Of a stretch of DNA of 39,091 nt, positions 1 through 11,300 are shown piece by piece; within the stretch, counting starts at the first letter, position 1; each line of letters begins with the position of its first letter. Position numbers and translations under genes: made by a program. Origin of the DNA: an uncultured Finegoldia sp. (GTDB lineage: Bacteria > Bacillota > Clostridia > Tissierellales > Peptoniphilaceae); assembly GCF_947252345.1 (NCBI RefSeq), contig NZ_CAMXVC010000019.1, positions 1 through 39,091 on the forward strand. Reading direction: 5' to 3'. Under the pieces are notes generated by a model. It saw only the letters and a list, made by a program, of their open reading frames with translations. It made no database searches and was not told the DNA's origin.

Positions 1-440
1 ATTACATTCCGCATAAAATATTATTAAATTATTCCGTGTTTACGGGTTCAGGTCATTCACGAGTCCTTTTTTATTGCCCACTTGCAACGGAAAATGCCGC
101 CAACAGACGAAAATCCACCAAAAAATCGAAGAAAAAACTTGGATTGATAAAAATACAAAATAAACTGAATATTAATACAATTTTTAAGCGATAAAAACTA
201 CTGGTGATACTAGCAAACACACCACCTACAAAATCACAGCCACGACCTCGACATTCCACAGACACCACAACACACACACTTATTATAAGAAAACAATCGA
301 CAATTTTCCCACGCACAGCGATTTAAACATTGAATTTTGATGACAAATCGCTGGTTAAAAATTAAATTATTGGAAAATTATAGGTTTTAAATTCCAAGAA
401 TGAATATCACCTCAAAACGGCTAAATAATAACACATAAAC
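1..440. other. Non-coding upstream region, no gene seen
   Basis: I see no credible gene on either strand. Open frames here are short, lack Shine-Dalgarno sequences and have unlikely compositions. The only structure I noted is an 8-bp inverted repeat, AGCGATTT at 317-324 and AAATCGCT at 345-352, with a 20-base loop and no T-run. It could be a protein site upstream of the giant-protein operon or chance. Confidence 0.5.
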
Positions 441-469
441 TTGAAAAAATATTGATTTTGTGATATATA
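441..469 (+). promoter_or_regulatory. Candidate promoter of the giant surface-protein operon
   Basis: TTGAAA at 441-446 and TATATA at 464-469 are separated by 17 bases, a sigma-A-like arrangement. It would give a leader of roughly 50 bases before the ribosome binding site at 512-518. The region is very A/T rich, so chance matches are easy. Confidence 0.4.
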
Positions 470-526
470 TATGATAAGTCTAAAAATAGATATTTTTATA
501 AAAGCAGATTCAGGGGAGTGATATTT

Positions 527-3500
527 TTGAAAAAGTCAATGAAAAAAGAAATTCAGAGATTTCTTTGCTTTTTAATGACTTTGATAATGGTTTTGACATC
601 AATGCCACACCAGTTGTTGGCATCTTATGATTATAATGATTTATCAGACGACAAAAGCAAGATAATAAACAAAATAAAAAACGTTGAGGTTGCAAAGCCG
701 AAAACGGGACAAACAGCGGAGGATTTTGTGAAAGATCCTGCCCAGCCAGCAATTTACACGCTACGCACGGACTACAAGGCGGAAAAAGGAGAAGGCTACA
801 AAGTCAACTACCAACCATACGTTGCAACCGTGGGAGCTGACGCATCGTCAGAAGAACAAGCTAAGGTGAACAAGGACATCAAACTCCCGGATATGGCAGG
901 TTACGACAAACCTAAAGGAGAAGACGTTTTAAAAATCAAATACGACAACATCGTAAAACTTGCGAAGGGCGGCCAAAAAAAAGGTGACGAAAAAAACGGC
1001 TACAATTTCTTGGAAATTCAAGATAAAAAATACAAAGCCAGGGTGAACAGCGTAGTCATCAAGCACGTGTTCCAAGATATGGACGACTTCAACACATTTA
1101 CAAACAGAAAAACCAACACAATAACAGAAGAAAAAACAGTACAAAAAGAAGTAGACGGCGAGAAGAAGTACGTAAAGGAAGGATGGGTTTACAAGAAAAA
1201 AACCGACGGCAACTTCGAAAGTGAGCCATATAAAAAATATGATTTGAGCAAACCAGAAGAAAAAGCAGAGTTTCTAAGCTACGAAGAAACTACTACAGAT
1301 AAAGGAAACACCGGTTCTACGTTGGAAGTTCAAGCACTACAAGAAAATCAAAGACCGGGATTCGTGCCACAAATCGAAAAACTAAAAACACAAGTACCGG
1401 AAGACACGAGGGATTTCAAGATAGAGTATCGCTACAACCGTGCTCACTACGACGTGGTTTTCGATACCCAAGACGGGACACCACTTCCTACTCGTAGCTA
1501 CTATTACGAGCAAGAAATTCCAAAAATAGAAGAAAATAGCATCCCTAAAAAGACAGGCTGTGAGTTTTTGGGATGGAAGCCATCTCATGATTTAGAGGGA
1601 TTGGACGGAACAAAATACAAAAAAGACAAGATTATCACAGATAAAAAAGGTAATGCCATCGTCGATTTTGGTAACATATACTACAAGAAAAACTCACAAG
1701 GCGAATTTGAACTTAAACATGATGAGCAAGTAAAAGCAGAATCTACAGAAGAAATAAAATTGAAAATGCCTGCACTTGCCTTGGGCGACGGAAAGAATAT
1801 CCCAAGGGAAAAGCTAACATTCACTGCAGTGTGGAAAGACAAGGAAAAGGCAGACTACGCCATCCAATTCTGGGTTGAAAAATCAGACCATGCAGACAAT
1901 GCAGGTCTAATGGACAAGTACGACTATATGGGAACTCGTGTCTATGAACAACAGCCTACGGGCAAAAGACCGAACCTTGACGACGAGAAACCTGGACCTG
2001 TGGAGATTCAAGTCAATGGAACCACAAAAACTTTACCGGGATTAAATTTCCCAGACTTAAATGACACTCGTCTACAAAAAATTTGGAAAGGACCATCCAA
2101 TGAACAAAGTTATAAAGGTCCACATAGTAGTGATTCTTGGTTCAATCGTGGCCGAAATCTATATCTAAACAAATTCTACGTTTACAACAAGAAATTGACT
2201 GACGACCAAAACAAAGATTCCAAAGAACCAACCTTGACAAAGAAAGTCTTAGCCACAGGCAAGACTGTCTACAATATATACTACGACAGACAAGTATACG
2301 ACCTATACTTTACTAAGTCCAATGCACAACCTGCTAAAAACACCATCTACCCTGAAATTTGGGGATACGACCCGGCAAAAGGAGAAGCTGTCAAGTTAGG
2401 CGGTCCAGGTAAGCCATACCACTACAAGGCAAGATTCAATGAGATGATGTATAAGTGGCCTAACGATGCCAAACAAACCAAAGGATTCACTCCTGGTTAT
2501 CAAAGTTTTGGTTGGGGACCCAACTATAGTACGCCAAATTTTCCGACTCACTTGGACACGCCACCTTATAGATTAAATGCCGATCAATTCCTGGACATGG
2601 ATAACTACACTAGCTGGGGCGGCTATACGAAGCATATAGATAAGGGCGACGGCACAACCAAGGATTTGGATAGATTCGACTTTACAACCCTTTCCTTCGG
2701 TATAAAACAAGACGAGCCTTCCATCCCACACCACATGGACTTTTGGATGGACGGTTTCAAGCCGAACGAAACCATCATACGTTACGACCTTGTTAGAACC
2801 AAGGCAGATACAGGTGGCCTGGACTATGGCCACAGATATCCGCTAGTTACAGGCTTTACGCCTTATGGATATGAACCTAATAATCCTCAAAGTGCTTGGC
2901 CAGTAATCAAAGAGGGAAGCGAGGAAAAAGGCCGTGTGGATGAAGAAGGAATTAACGACTTAAATGATGAGCGTGAAGACACAACTCCTAACAATTGTGG
3001 GACATACTATAACAACAATGGCATTAAACTTCCTATAGGTCAGCTAGATTTTATAAAAGCTTTCTTTAGCGATTCCGATGAATTTGGCGACGTAAAGGAA
3101 GATGTTCAAGAATTTACAGAAAACGGCTACCTTCGATTCAAATACACTCGTAACAAGTATAAATTGAGATTTAATTACGACCCATCAAAGATTAAAGGTG
3201 ACACTGAGTTTAATTCTACAAATCAATTGGAAACCTTCTACGAGTTCCCGCTAGCATGTCTAAGTCCTGATTTGGTAGATTCAAAACTAGAAAGGGAAGA
3301 CAGAGAGTATTTCAAAGAAAACCCAAAAAGTTTGATAGACATTCCAGAAAATTTGCAAAAGATGGGACTTACAGAACTCGTCGACAAAGATAAAAATGGA
3401 AAATTGAAAATCAAACGACCAGAAGGTGTATCTGACCAGTCAGTCTTCAAGGGCTGGGCACTTGACCCTGCGGGAACGAAACTTGTCTGGAAAAACAAGG

Positions 3501-6500
3501 GCGAAAAAATGCCTACTCATCCACTTAATCTATACGCAAAATGGGGCGAACCAGATTATAAATGGAAGGTTACGATAGACCCTAACGGCGGTACGCTTCC
3601 TGTCATCAGTGCGGACAAGCCGAACGAGCTTACAACTGAAAAGATAAAAATTAAAGAGGGCGAAGGTGAGAATGAAAAAGAAGTCACTTACCCAGTAGTC
3701 GGTTATGAAGGCAAAAATAAGCCTACGGGTGACGAAGATAAGGACAAATCAAACCCACAAGTATTTACGGTTGTTCAAAGACAAAAACTAAACAACCTTC
3801 CAAAGCCTGAACGCTACGGTTACGACTTTTTGGGATGGGAAGTAGTTCGTTACAAGAAAGATAAAAATAATGATGACAAATATACTGATGAAGTTGACAA
3901 TGATTATCGTACGAGATACAAGGTTCCAGAACTTTACACTTTCGGACAAGATGTTGTCAGTCCTATAACATTAAAGGCGATTTGGGTAGAAAACAAGAGA
4001 GCCGATGTTACAGTAAGGCATTACAAGCTTACAAAGGATTTTAAATTTGACGAAAAAATTTATCCGAACCCACAATTAGACACACTTGAATACAAGCGTG
4101 TAGGCGACTACGTTCCGACAACTGCTGGAAAGCAAGACGAAAATTGGATACTAGCTACAAATGATGAGTTGATGAATAAACTTCCACCAGACTTGAAAGA
4201 CGAGTATATAAAGTACAATAACCGTGTTAAAATGAACAACACCTTCTTCCAAACATTCCAGGTTTTGGATAATATAAAAGGAGGAACTAAAGATAATCCT
4301 GTCTACACACCAAACCCTGAAAATGAATTTATCTTCTTCTACAGACCTTTCAGAACTCGTGACTACAAGGTCAACTACCTTGACGAGCGTGGCAAGAAGG
4401 AAGTAGAAGCTTTCTATAAAGGCTTGGGACTTGCAGATACTGCTGGTTTAACTGGAGATGAGCTTTTAGAAGCACAAAAAGCAAACAAAAAGAAATTTAA
4501 AGCTGGCAAGCAAAAATTGAAAGAAATACTCGACAAATACAAACTTGTCGACCAAGAAAAAGTAGTGAGCAAATGCCGTCACTTCGACGCACGAAACTAC
4601 AGACCAATACCGGGCTGGAAGTTGGTAGGAGACCCACAACAACAATTGTTCTACGATGTCAACGAAGACACGAACGAGTTCTTGGGAATCAACGGCACTA
4701 GTGTCGACCAAATCTTCTTCTATTATAAGGATGCAAGAGTAATAGAAGTTCCAAAAGATGGCAAGACACCAGATGGATATGTAAGAGTAACATTCAAGGC
4801 TGACAAGGGCGGATCGTTCACCGACAAGGCCGGAAAACCTGTAAAAGAATTACACTACGATGTAATAAAAGGACTTAAGTCAGATTTTCTTCCAGTACCA
4901 GAAAAATTAAAGTCTGGGGAAACAAAAGTTGACAACAAGTACTACATCACTCCAGAAACTGGCAAGAAGTTTGTCGAATGGAAGAACGGAGTTTTGTTGA
5001 ACAAAGACACTATCGTCAACGAAAACTACACATTCACAGCATGCTTTGATTGGTCAGGCTTGTCGACAAGCTCAAATGGCTTGGTGAGAACAGAAGCTTA
5101 CAACGACCCTGAAAAAATAAAAGCTAATCCAGCTGACCCAACTGTCAAAGCGAAAGATTGGACGAACAAATTCGCTCCAACAATTGATGAATTAAAAGCA
5201 CAATTAGTATGGAAAGAAAACGGAACGGAAAAACCAATTCCATCAGGAACTGATATAAAACTTTTCGTAGGAGATACGGAATTGACAAAAGACGAGCAGG
5301 TTTATGATTTGGTAAAAGAAATGAACAAGCTCGACAAGGACGAAACTGTTCGCACAATAAATGTTGAAGCGAAGGTCACTTTCAAAGACGGAACAGGCGA
5401 ACAAACTCTTCCAATACCAATAACAGTTTATAAGAATCGCTACGAAGCCTTGAACAAGGAAGGCGACAAGCCATTGTACCTCAAAGAGGCTGAAGGAAAA
5501 GATGCCGAACATGGCGGATTGAAAGAGCTCCTAAGCGACACTACACACAAGAAATACATCAAAGTCACTGTAAGACCAAACAAAGACTTTGACAACAAGG
5601 ATGACAAGGTATACTTCGTCAATCCAAAAGCCTGGGTGGAAATTCCTGAAGTTGCAACAACGGGTGATTCGACATTCACTAATTGGACAGCCGACAACAA
5701 ACAAGTAAACGAAGAACAAAAAGATAAAGGTGTATTTGATTTTACAAAGCGTCACAAATTCACAGAAGACACTATTATCACACCAGTGGGTGCAAAAGAT
5801 GTAGTTGAACAAAAAGACCCAACTAAGAAACCAAACGTACCAGAATCTTACGTCAAAGTAATCGTCAAGACGACTGACAAAGCTACGACAGAAACAGCTT
5901 TTGAAAGAACATTCTGGGTTAACCCTACTAGGGAAGTTGCGATAGGAGTAAATAATCCTACAGGCAAGAAAGACCAAGAAGTCGAAGTTAAAGATGGCAA
6001 AGGAAATTCTATAGGAAAGAAGAAAGTAGAGTTTATATTCAAAGGATGGCAAAAAGTTAAAACTGGTGAAGCTGATGACAAATTAAAAGATGTTACACCA
6101 GAAAAAATCGACCTCGCTAAACACAAATACACTGACAAAGTGACAGTAGTACAAGAATACTACGGCGAAAAATTTGACGGGGCAGTAATAGCTACGCCAA
6201 CTAAGACTAAGAAACTCGACACACCTAAGGGAAAAGAAATCACTGACGATGATTTAATTAAACAAATCACACCACAAAAAGGCAAAGAAATTGCATCAGT
6301 ACAAGTCATTTCAAAACCAGATGGTAAAACAGTTGGAAACGAACCAGCTAAAGTAATCGTGAAGTACAAGGACGGTTCGAGCGTTGGAACAAATGACAAC
6401 CCAGTTGTTATTCCAGTAGAAGTTCACGACAACATAATTCCAGAAGTTGTTCCGGGACAAAAACCTGAAGGAGCTATGAAAAATTATGTAAAAGTGACTT

Positions 6501-8344
6501 TCACAGCAGGCGAAGGTGGAAAACTAGACAAAACTCTAACTGGAAACTTTGTTTACTACGTATCACCAGAAGTTGAAGCCGACTTCACTGACATCGCAGG
6601 AAAGATTACGAAGACACCGGATGTTGGATACGTTAGCGGAAATTGGGACACAAGTGAAACTAAAAAGCTAAAAGACACTTTCAAATCAGATACGGAATTT
6701 ACTTTTAACTTTACAAAGAATGCTAATGTAGTAGAAAAAACTGATGACCCGAACCAAGTAATACCTGACAGATATGTAACAGTTACTTTCAAGACAGAAG
6801 ATGCTAACAAAGGTATGCTATCGGGAAATGTCGAACAAAAAGTTTACTATGTAAACCCTGAAGCAGGAATTACTTTAAAAGTTTTAGGCGAAAATGAAAC
6901 AGCTACAGACAAACAATTAGCAGTTCCAGCAACAACAGCACAACCAAACTTCAAATTCAGTAAATGGCAAGAAACAATCGACGAACAAACTCCAATCACT
7001 GGCGACAGAGAGTATGTTGCGATGTTTGCAGTGGGTCAAGTGACATTGACTTACGATGCCGGTGGAGCAAAGGGCGATGTTCCAGAAAATGTAATAGTAA
7101 ACTATGGTACAACAGTTAGATTAGCTGGAAAAGGCACATTAGATAAACCAAACGCAGAATTTGCTGGCTGGAAGCTCGATGGTGAAGATAAAATTTACCA
7201 ACCAGGTGACCAAGTTAAACTTGAAAAAGCAAGAACAGCCACTGCACAATGGACTACAAATAGCCACACAGTAACATTTGATACTAATGGCGGCAGCAAA
7301 GTTGATAGTCAAACAGTTGAACACGGAAAGACAGCAACTGAACCTAAAGCGCCAACACAAGATGGGAAAGTATTTATGGGTTGGAAAGAAAATGCAAGTG
7401 ATGAAAATTACTTTGATTTCAATACTCAAATCACAGCAAACAAGACGCTAATAGCGATTTGGCAAGATTCAGTTCAAAAGATTAATGATGGTAGCACAGT
7501 CGAACCACAATTCATCAAAGTCACTTTCTTAAAAGGCTTACACGGAACATTAAAAGACGGAGAAGCTTCAAACGTTGATAAAGTGACTTACAAAGTCGCA
7601 AAAGGCTTGAAATTTGCCGATGCCAAGGGACTAAAAGTTCCAGAAATCGCACCAGCAAAATACTACAAAGCAAAATCAGCGAACGACGGCTGGGACAAAA
7701 AGCTCGAACTTAACGGACAAAATGTAGAGTTCACAGCACAATACGAACCAAAAGCAGATGTCATCCCAGTAGACCCTAAAGTTACAGACGATAAATTACA
7801 AGAAGAAAAACCAGAAGGAATGGTTCTAGTAGAATTTGTAGTTGATGATAGCAAAGCATTTATGTTAGCTACTAGCAAATTCTATGTTGCAATCAACAAA
7901 GATGTTATTATTACTCCACCAACTGTATACAACAGACCAGGAGAAAATATATTTAGTGGTTGGGAAGATGTAACACTAAATTCTAATAAACTTTTAGAAT
8001 CCAAATTTACAAAAGACAAAGTCATATCTCCAAAAGGTGCTAAAATTGTCGAAATGGAAATTACTGAACCAAAGGCAGGACTTGATTTTGTGGCAGCAAA
8101 CGAAAAGAGTCTAGCACCTGGTGTTGTTGGAAAGCTAGAAATTATTCGTGAAAACAAAAAGTATATTATTGAATCACAAAAATATACTTCAACAAAAAAA
8201 ATTGGAAGACGTACTATCAAACAAGTAAGATTTGGATTTAATATTCCAAAAGAAATAGGAAAACTTAAATCTGGAGATATAGTTCGCAACTGGGCTATAA
8301 AAGGCAGTATGAAATCAAACACAAGAGAAATCACCGTAAAATAA
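527..8344 (+). CDS. Giant secreted repeat protein without visible wall anchor
   Basis: About 2605 residues. I place the start at TTG 527: AGGGGAG at 512-518 lies 8 bases upstream, whereas GTG 518 overlaps that Shine-Dalgarno and cannot use it. A signal peptide follows (basic KKSMKKEIQRF, then a hydrophobic core, likely cut after LLA near residue 32). The mature protein is a string of repeats. Two canonical Listeria-Bacteroides (InlB B-type) repeats with the VTFDTNGG...GW...W pattern lie near residues 2171-2312. Related units with Y-V-x-V-T-F and Y-Y-V-N-P signatures occupy the second half, and more divergent beta-grasp or MucBP-like units the first half. I see no LPXTG motif, CWB2, SLH, LysM or choline-binding module at the C-terminus, which ends in a basic segment. 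The stop is fused to the Shine-Dalgarno of the next giant gene, with which it shares modules (compare FERTFWVNP with FEKTFWVKP). An extracellular matrix-like or adhesin role is inference. Confidence 0.85.
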   Translation: MKKSMKKEIQRFLCFLMTLIMVLTSMPHQLLASYDYNDLSDDKSKIINKIKNVEVAKPKTGQTAEDFVKDPAQPAIYTLRTDYKAEKGEGYKVNYQPYVATVGADASSEEQAKVNKDIKLPDMAGYDKPKGEDVLKIKYDNIVKLAKGGQKKGDEKNGYNFLEIQDKKYKARVNSVVIKHVFQDMDDFNTFTNRKTNTITEEKTVQKEVDGEKKYVKEGWVYKKKTDGNFESEPYKKYDLSKPEEKAEFLSYEETTTDKGNTGSTLEVQALQENQRPGFVPQIEKLKTQVPEDTRDFKIEYRYNRAHYDVVFDTQDGTPLPTRSYYYEQEIPKIEENSIPKKTGCEFLGWKPSHDLEGLDGTKYKKDKIITDKKGNAIVDFGNIYYKKNSQGEFELKHDEQVKAESTEEIKLKMPALALGDGKNIPREKLTFTAVWKDKEKADYAIQFWVEKSDHADNAGLMDKYDYMGTRVYEQQPTGKRPNLDDEKPGPVEIQVNGTTKTLPGLNFPDLNDTRLQKIWKGPSNEQSYKGPHSSDSWFNRGRNLYLNKFYVYNKKLTDDQNKDSKEPTLTKKVLATGKTVYNIYYDRQVYDLYFTKSNAQPAKNTIYPEIWGYDPAKGEAVKLGGPGKPYHYKARFNEMMYKWPNDAKQTKGFTPGYQSFGWGPNYSTPNFPTHLDTPPYRLNADQFLDMDNYTSWGGYTKHIDKGDGTTKDLDRFDFTTLSFGIKQDEPSIPHHMDFWMDGFKPNETIIRYDLVRTKADTGGLDYGHRYPLVTGFTPYGYEPNNPQSAWPVIKEGSEEKGRVDEEGINDLNDEREDTTPNNCGTYYNNNGIKLPIGQLDFIKAFFSDSDEFGDVKEDVQEFTENGYLRFKYTRNKYKLRFNYDPSKIKGDTEFNSTNQLETFYEFPLACLSPDLVDSKLEREDREYFKENPKSLIDIPENLQKMGLTELVDKDKNGKLKIKRPEGVSDQSVFKGWALDPAGTKLVWKNKGEKMPTHPLNLYAKWGEPDYKWKVTIDPNGGTLPVISADKPNELTTEKIKIKEGEGENEKEVTYPVVGYEGKNKPTGDEDKDKSNPQVFTVVQRQKLNNLPKPERYGYDFLGWEVVRYKKDKNNDDKYTDEVDNDYRTRYKVPELYTFGQDVVSPITLKAIWVENKRADVTVRHYKLTKDFKFDEKIYPNPQLDTLEYKRVGDYVPTTAGKQDENWILATNDELMNKLPPDLKDEYIKYNNRVKMNNTFFQTFQVLDNIKGGTKDNPVYTPNPENEFIFFYRPFRTRDYKVNYLDERGKKEVEAFYKGLGLADTAGLTGDELLEAQKANKKKFKAGKQKLKEILDKYKLVDQEKVVSKCRHFDARNYRPIPGWKLVGDPQQQLFYDVNEDTNEFLGINGTSVDQIFFYYKDARVIEVPKDGKTPDGYVRVTFKADKGGSFTDKAGKPVKELHYDVIKGLKSDFLPVPEKLKSGETKVDNKYYITPETGKKFVEWKNGVLLNKDTIVNENYTFTACFDWSGLSTSSNGLVRTEAYNDPEKIKANPADPTVKAKDWTNKFAPTIDELKAQLVWKENGTEKPIPSGTDIKLFVGDTELTKDEQVYDLVKEMNKLDKDETVRTINVEAKVTFKDGTGEQTLPIPITVYKNRYEALNKEGDKPLYLKEAEGKDAEHGGLKELLSDTTHKKYIKVTVRPNKDFDNKDDKVYFVNPKAWVEIPEVATTGDSTFTNWTADNKQVNEEQKDKGVFDFTKRHKFTEDTIITPVGAKDVVEQKDPTKKPNVPESYVKVIVKTTDKATTETAFERTFWVNPTREVAIGVNNPTGKKDQEVEVKDGKGNSIGKKKVEFIFKGWQKVKTGEADDKLKDVTPEKIDLAKHKYTDKVTVVQEYYGEKFDGAVIATPTKTKKLDTPKGKEITDDDLIKQITPQKGKEIASVQVISKPDGKTVGNEPAKVIVKYKDGSSVGTNDNPVVIPVEVHDNIIPEVVPGQKPEGAMKNYVKVTFTAGEGGKLDKTLTGNFVYYVSPEVEADFTDIAGKITKTPDVGYVSGNWDTSETKKLKDTFKSDTEFTFNFTKNANVVEKTDDPNQVIPDRYVTVTFKTEDANKGMLSGNVEQKVYYVNPEAGITLKVLGENETATDKQLAVPATTAQPNFKFSKWQETIDEQTPITGDREYVAMFAVGQVTLTYDAGGAKGDVPENVIVNYGTTVRLAGKGTLDKPNAEFAGWKLDGEDKIYQPGDQVKLEKARTATAQWTTNSHTVTFDTNGGSKVDSQTVEHGKTATEPKAPTQDGKVFMGWKENASDENYFDFNTQITANKTLIAIWQDSVQKINDGSTVEPQFIKVTFLKGLHGTLKDGEASNVDKVTYKVAKGLKFADAKGLKVPEIAPAKYYKAKSANDGWDKKLELNGQNVEFTAQYEPKADVIPVDPKVTDDKLQEEKPEGMVLVEFVVDDSKAFMLATSKFYVAINKDVIITPPTVYNRPGENIFSGWEDVTLNSNKLLESKFTKDKVISPKGAKIVEMEITEPKAGLDFVAANEKSLAPGVVGKLEIIRENKKYIIESQKYTSTKKIGRRTIKQVRFGFNIPKEIGKLKSGDIVRNWAIKGSMKSNTREITVK

Positions 8345-8356
8345 GGAGATGATAAC

Positions 8357-11300
8357 TTGAAGAACAAATTAACAGCATTTATGCTAGCTCTCCTACTACT
8401 GGCACAGACATTTGTGCCAGTGATGGCAGATGCTTCTAGAGTTAATCTAAAGCAAAAACAAGGAAATAATCTCGTAAAAGTCGGACAGCTAGACACAAAA
8501 TCATATCCTAAACTGGATAACAAGACTGTCTTGGCAATCCAGAAGCAAGCGAGAAGAAATCAAAAAACTAAAAAAAGAACAAGGGGAGTAGGACTATTCG
8601 CAATCGATAGTCCCTACTTACCTGGACAAAATCCTACTGACGCAGAGAAGGCCGTAGCTTATGGTAACTTGGTCGTAGATTTTAAAGCAGTAGGATTAAA
8701 AGAAAACGGAACACAGAAAGCATTTCAATGGAATGAAATCTTCGGAACGGATTCCAATGGAAGGCCTGGCACAGCAGACATTTATTTTATTCAAAAAGAT
8801 GCCAAAACAAGAAATCAGATAAATAAATTCAAACTTACAGTAAATAAAGCAGGTGAGTATAGCCTTAATGACATATACAACAAACCTGCAAAGTTACCTT
8901 TGTATTCAAGCACACTTGAACCATATAGTTACGAAGTAGAATTAGATACTGCTGTAACAGAAAAGATAACTTTATTAACTGTTGAATTATCTGAAACTGG
9001 AAAATCATCATCTTTTACAACAGATAGTGATGGAAACATAGTTGCTACTATCCCTCTTAATTTAAAAATAGCACAGACAGCTTCGACAAAGTTCGTATCT
9101 GAATGGCATACGGGAGTGGCAGAAAATGATAGACCAGCCGTTAATGGGGATTTTGACACTCTCGATGGACAAGATTTAAAATATTTTCCATTCCCTAAAA
9201 ATGATACAGATGTATTAAAATTGAGAATGGAAAGCTTCAACATTGAAGAAGATAACTACCCAGGATACGACCCACAAACTCCAATACATTTAATGGTTGT
9301 ACCAAAAGTTAGTGTCGAAGAAGATATGCTTGTAGACCCAGCAACCTATACAATCGATAAAAACAAAAATCGTATAACTAAAGGCGACAAAACTTACAAA
9401 TACGACTTCAAATACGATGTTATCAACGGTGGTAAGCTTACTATGACGGAAATCTTGCCGGTGACATTTGATGCGAACGGAGGTAAGTTTAAGAACTTTA
9501 CAGCACCTGATACCGAAACAAAAATCGAAAAAGAGGTTGACTACGAAGGCACTTTAAAAGATATGGCCGAAGCTCCTACAAAGGATAGAGAAACTTTTAA
9601 AGGCTGGTCGACAACAAAAGATGGAAAAAATCCAGCTACTGATGCAGATTTCTCAAACATCACAAAAGCAAAGACATTCTATGCGATTTGGGATAACAAT
9701 GAAATCCAAGCAGGAGAATTAACAGTTCACGAATCTTTTAAAGACGGAGATTATGTCAATGACTTTATCCCTAAATTAGCTAAGTTAAAAGAACAAGTTA
9801 CGATAAAAGGCGCAAATGGCACTCCACAAGCACTAAAAGCTGACGACGAATTTGCCATAGTAGACGGAACAAAAGAATACAAAGCAGATGGCGATGAACT
9901 TAAAGATTATCTTTACAACAAATTAAAAGAAAAAGATAATCCAAATGGTGAACCTACAAGAGTAGAAACTGTCAAGGCAAAGATAACTCACGCCAACAAA
10001 ACAACACAAGAAGTAGACATTCCTATCAAGGTTATCAAAAACATCTACCAAGCTAAGACTTTAACAGAAAGGCCTTATTACGTGCCAGGTGATTATGTAA
10101 AAGTAACACTTGACCCGACAACAAAGGCAAAGGAACCACAAAAAACTTATTACTATGTGAACAAAGATGCCAAGGTTGTTATTCCGGGAACAGACCCAGT
10201 GGGTGTCAAAGAAGCATTTACAAGATGGACAACTGGAACTGGTGCAGGCCTTGCCGAGTACAAATTGAAAGACAGACACCAATTCACAGACGCTACGACA
10301 ATCACTGCACAGTACGAAACAGGTAAAGCCAGCGTAGAATACGTTGATGAAAATGGCAAAAAAATTGCCGACACTTACAAGAAATCTGGAGTAGAATATC
10401 CAACAGAAATGTCGGGCAAGCTTGGTGATGATGTCGCAAAACCTAAAGATAACACAGCACCAGAGTTTGAGGGTTATGTATTTTCAAGCGTGAACGTAAC
10501 TACACAAGGAAAATACGCAGACCCTGCAGCAGCTAAGATAACTTACAAATACTACAAAAAAATAACTACCGAAGACAAATCACAAGACACTGCCAACTAC
10601 TTCAAAGTTGTATTCGATGCAAATGGTGGTAAATTTGGAACAGCCGACACGAAAAATGTGTACGTCTACTACCAAGCAAGCAAACCATCAATTGCGAATG
10701 TGAAATTTGAAGATGTGAAGAAAGAAGCAGGCGAGCCAAGTAAGCAAAACGAAAATTTCGTAGAATGGCAAGACAAAAAAACAAGTGGCACAAAAGTCGC
10801 AGACGACAAAGCAATTGTTTACCAAGCCAACACTACGGAAACATTCTACGCACACTACGAAAAAGCCGGTGCAAAAATAGTGTACGTTGATTTGAAAGGC
10901 AATCCTATTGCTGATAAGTATAAGGTAGGCACTGATTATCCGTCGGAAAAATTTGACGAATTAAATAAGTCGATACCAGACGATGTATTTACAGATACAA
11001 CTGCACCTAAGTTTATAGGCTACAAATTCCAAAGATTTGAATTGAACCCTAAAAAATCAAAATACACATTGGATAAGAGTGCAACAATTAAGATTTTCTA
11101 CGAAAAACTTAATGATGTCATTCCGGAAAAAGATAAAAAAGGCAATCCAATCACAAAACCAGAAGGATATGTGACAGTTGAGTTCGTGGCAGACGACGCA
11201 CAACACACAGATGACAACGCTAGGGGAAAATTGACTGGCACGACAAAATTCTATGTCAATCCAAAAGCTGACAAGAAAAATTCTGATTTGGAACAACCAA

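Noticed and set aside
71..316. Open frame on the minus strand upstream of the giant operon
   Set aside because: No ribosome binding site, odd composition rich in Phe, Val and Cys, and no recognisable domain.
5531..6052. 173-codon minus-strand frame inside the first giant gene
   Set aside because: Antisense shadow of a lysine- and glutamate-rich repeat gene; Phe/Cys/Tyr-rich translation and no ribosome binding site.
518..8344. GTG 518 as the start of the first giant gene
   Set aside because: It overlaps the Shine-Dalgarno sequence it would need; TTG 527 is correctly spaced.
8050..8344. Search for LPXTG or other sorting signal at the end of the first giant protein
   Set aside because: No LPXTG-like motif, no hydrophobic helix and no CWB2 repeat in the last hundred residues.
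7882..8523. 213-codon minus-strand frame across the junction of the giant genes
   Set aside because: Long only because of the biased codons on the coding strand, and it spans two clear genes with signal peptide and start signals.
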